Assembly (NCBI GenBank): GCA_030594905.1
Contig: JAUVEF010000053.1
Location: 1-7,530 of the forward strand
From: Methanosarcinales archaeon
Lineage (GTDB): Archaea; Halobacteriota; Methanosarcinia; Methanosarcinales; Methanogasteraceae
Direction of reading: 5' to 3'
DNA length: 7,530 nt
The position numbers were made by a program, and so were the translations under genes. Numbering within the stretch: position 1 is the stretch's first letter; each line of letters starts with the position of its first letter. The notes below the pieces were generated by a model, which saw nothing but the letters and a program-made list of their open reading frames with translations, was not told the origin of the DNA and did no database searches. Of this stretch, positions 5,986 to 7,530 are shown in pieces.

Positions 5986-6177
5986 TGGGTGCAACACTGC
6001 ATAAAGAAGCAATGCAACCAGCAGATAGATAATGAGATATACACCCCAGCCCGGGCTGTCGATCGCAAGCGTCGCCACGAGGTTCATCGGCGAGTTCTGA
6101 AAGATGTAACAGAGAAGAAATAGCGTGATCAGAACATCCGGTATCGACGATATCAACCGCATCACAAGAAAGATCAC
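5674..6177 (-). CDS. Questionable minus-strand ORF with two predicted membrane segments
   Basis: The ORF starts at GTG 6177 directly after an in-frame TAA; ATG 6162 is another start. The first 64 codons lie in the gap after the KaiC-like gene and read like a small two-helix membrane protein. Hydrophobic stretches are VLITLFLLCYIF (about 15-26) and WGVYLIIYLLVALLLYAVL (about 44-62), joined by a short linker with NSPMN and DSPGWG. The remaining 103 residues are antisense to the KaiC-like gene in exact codon register. There, openness needs only that the sense gene lacks TTA, CTA and TCA codons, so that part is probably a shadow. No SD or good TATA box precedes it. It could be a real small gene with a shared tail, a remnant that lost its stop, or chance. 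I do not recognise the family. Confidence 0.25.
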   Translation of the reverse strand: MIFLVMRLISSIPDVLITLFLLCYIFQNSPMNLVATLAIDSPGWGVYLIIYLLVALLLYAVLHPSCDISRGIDLDTIADPELEQICNRRPSAYLWDSESAYNLVRTAVQFDIKDRVTRVDDLVFERGVVRLLQPVQICQPIRFLGCFVNNVHKFLDLAGIDIQTKEK

Positions 6178-6249
6178 TTAGCACGACAGGGATATTGTCA
6201 AAGTATGGACGCCAGAGACTCCGCTCGAAGAAATTTTTCCTTGGGCTGG

Positions 6250-6280
6250 TAGGGGACTAAAGGCGGCGGCAAAGCCCCTA
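6250..6280 (+). other. Stem-loop TAGGGG...CCCCTA upstream of top6B
   Basis: TAGGGG (6250-6255) and CCCCTA (6275-6280) pair perfectly as a 6-bp GC-rich stem around a 19-nt loop that contains GGCGGCGG. GG (6248-6249) could pair with CC (6284-6285) after a three-A bulge. It lies upstream of the likely TATA box, so it may be a terminator for upstream transcription, part of a small RNA, or a DNA site. It matches no riboswitch I know. Confidence 0.35.
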
Positions 6281-6289
6281 AAACCGCAT

Positions 6290-6299
6290 CTTAATTAAG
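6290..6299 (+). promoter_or_regulatory. Palindromic TATA-like element before top6B
   Basis: CTTAATTAAG is a perfect 10-bp palindrome centred about 32 bp before ATG 6326. As a TATA box it would give a short leader that begins close to the GAGG (6318-6321), the probable top6B ribosome-binding site 4 nt before the ATG. Being symmetric, it gives no direction by itself. Confidence 0.4.
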
Positions 6300-6325
6300 A
6301 GATCAGTGACAAAGATTGAGGCAAC

Positions 6326-7530
6326 ATGCCGCAGACACCACCCATCGCAGAAAAACTCGCAGAAAGCCAGAAATCAATTAGCATAGCAGAGTTCTTTGAA
6401 AAAAACAAGCAGATGCTCGGTTTTGATTCGCTGCAGCGATCACTGATCACCACGATCAAGGAAGCGGTGGATAATGCGCTTGATGCATGCGAGGAAGCGG
6501 AAATCCTTCCGGATCTCTTCATCGAGATAAAACACTCCCAGTCCGGCTCGAACCTTGTTGTGATCGTCGAAGACAACGGTCCGGGCATCGTTAAGGACCA
6601 GATTCCAAAAGTCTTTGCAAAATTGCTGTATGGCTCCCGTTTTCACACAATCAAACAATCCAGGGGGCAACAAGGTATCGGTATCAGCGCTTCGGTGTTG
6701 TACGGTCAACTTAGTACCGGCAAACCGGCAAAAATCATCTCAAAGATCGGTCCTGGCGAGCCAGCATATTACTGCGAACTGATTATTAATACAAGCAGAA
6801 ATGATCCGGAGATTATTGAAGAGAAGATCGTTGACTGGGATCCCCCGCACGGCACCAGAATCGAACTCGAACTCACAGGGGCTTATATGAAAGGCAGGCG
6901 ACAGTCTGTACTCGAATACCTGCGAAACACCGCAATCGTGAACCCGCATGCAAGAATCACGCTCGTAGACCCGGATGGGGAGTATACCACATTCAACCGG
7001 GCGACAGATATACTTCCGGAGCAGCCAAAAGAGATCAAACCACACCCGGCCGGCATAGAACTCGGAACGCTTGCAAAGATGCTGAGATATACCGACAAAC
7101 ATAAATTGTCTGCGTTTCTGAAGGATTCATTCTCCCGGATCGGAGCTGTGACTGCTGAAGAGATATGCACGCACGCAAAATTAAAACCCGCAGCCGATCC
7201 GAGAAAACTTGCACATGATGATGTTGAACGGCTGCTCAAGGCATTTGCATCCGTAAAAATTGGATCTCCGCCAACTGATTGCCTATCACCTATTTCGGAG
7301 GATCTCATTCATAAGGGAGTTGAAAAAGAATATACCCTCGACTTTATATCGACAGTAAAACGCTCGCCTGCTGTGCACGCGGGAAGTCCGTTCCTTATCG
7401 AGGCTGCAATCGCTTATGGCGGCGATCTTCCTGCTGACGGCAAGGTGGAGATCCTCAGGTTCGCAAACCGGGTGCCTCTCCTGTACCAGCAGGGCGCATG
7501 TGCGATCACACACGCAATCGAGCGCGTAAA
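6326..7530 (+). CDS. top6B: DNA topoisomerase VI subunit B, 3' truncated by window edge
   Basis: 401 codons are visible of an expected 600 or so. Topo VI is the A2B2 type IIB topoisomerase of archaea: it relaxes supercoils and decatenates DNA, and the B subunit is the ATPase. The GHKL ATP-binding fold is complete. Its motifs are the N-box [14 protein letters not shown] (45-58, with catalytic Glu46 and Mg-binding Asn50), EDNGPGI (82-88) and the lid loop [11 protein letters not shown] (111-121). The middle part around 265-310 fits the helix-two-turns-helix insert, and [15 protein letters not shown] onwards begins the transducer domain. The transducer 'switch' lysine lies beyond the window edge. 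ATG 6326 is the first possible start, because TGA lies in frame at 6317-6319; GAGG is 4 nt upstream. The A subunit gene often follows top6B in archaea and may lie just outside the window. No stop or frameshift interrupts the visible frame. Confidence 0.96.
   Translation, partial: MPQTPPIAEKLAESQKSISIAEFFEKNKQMLGFDSLQRSLITTIKEAVDNALDACEEAEILPDLFIEIKHSQSGSNLVVIVEDNGPGIVKDQIPKVFAKLLYGSRFHTIKQSRGQQGIGISASVLYGQLSTGKPAKIISKIGPGEPAYYCELIINTSRNDPEIIEEKIVDWDPPHGTRIELELTGAYMKGRRQSVLEYLRNTAIVNPHARITLVDPDGEYTTFNRATDILPEQPKEIKPHPAGIELGTLAKMLRYTDKHKLSAFLKDSFSRIGAVTAEEICTHAKLKPAADPRKLAHDDVERLLKAFASVKIGSPPTDCLSPISEDLIHKGVEKEYTLDFISTVKRSPAVHAGSPFLIEAAIAYGGDLPADGKVEILRFANRVPLLYQQGACAITHAIERV

Larger units (their letters stand above)
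5986..6325. other. 340-bp gap between the KaiC-like gene and top6B
   Basis: No confident gene lies here. The left two-thirds hold the unassigned minus-strand membrane ORF. A T5 run (6234-6238) could end the KaiC-like transcript. The right third holds a G/C hairpin (6250-6280), a 10-bp palindrome usable as TATA box (6290-6299) and the top6B ribosome-binding site. No tRNA or recognised sRNA box motifs were found. Confidence 0.6.

Overview
The window reads as chromosomal DNA of a euryarchaeon, most likely a methanogen or a methane/alkane-oxidising relative in or near the Methanosarcinales or Methanomicrobia. Evidence for this: a topoisomerase VI B subunit, a class I lysyl-tRNA synthetase, an archaeal Thi4 with a His in place of the sulfur-donor Cys, a NikR nickel regulator, two DUF116 cysteine-rich proteins, and TATA-type promoters about 25 bp upstream of start codons. 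The order-level placement is inference only. No rRNA, tRNA, CRISPR array, IS element or plasmid feature was seen.

Layout. 1-665 (+) is the 3' part of an archaeal AAA ATPase with a winged-helix tail. It converges on thi4 (736-1509, -), a thiazole synthase of the sulfide-dependent type. A 203-bp divergent intergenic region separates thi4 from two overlapping, paralogous DUF116 membrane-anchored Cys-rich proteins (1713-2354 and 2344-3006, +). Upstream of the first lie a clear TATA box placed for a leaderless mRNA and a 20-bp-spaced direct repeat. The DUF116 pair converges on lysS (3044-4555, -), which lies 28 bp behind nikR (4584-5021, -), so nikR-lysS may be one transcript. nikR diverges from a RecA/KaiC-like protein (5131-5985, +) whose P-loop has been destroyed. 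The intergenic region between them holds a possible NikR operator and an SD-led seven-codon mini-ORF. A 340-bp gap follows, with a weak minus-strand membrane-protein ORF, a G/C hairpin and a palindromic TATA-like site. The window ends inside top6B (6326 to edge, +).

How the genes relate. Most are housekeeping genes: thiamine biosynthesis, Lys-tRNA charging, nickel homeostasis and DNA topology. They do not form one pathway. The less understood parts are the DUF116 tandem with its own promoter and putative operator, the pseudo-ATPase upstream of top6B, and the leader region between nikR and that gene. I see no strong case for a new defence or mobile system; the best candidates for something undescribed are regulatory (the 1638-1672 repeats and the 5050-5130 leader) and the DUF116 membrane pair.
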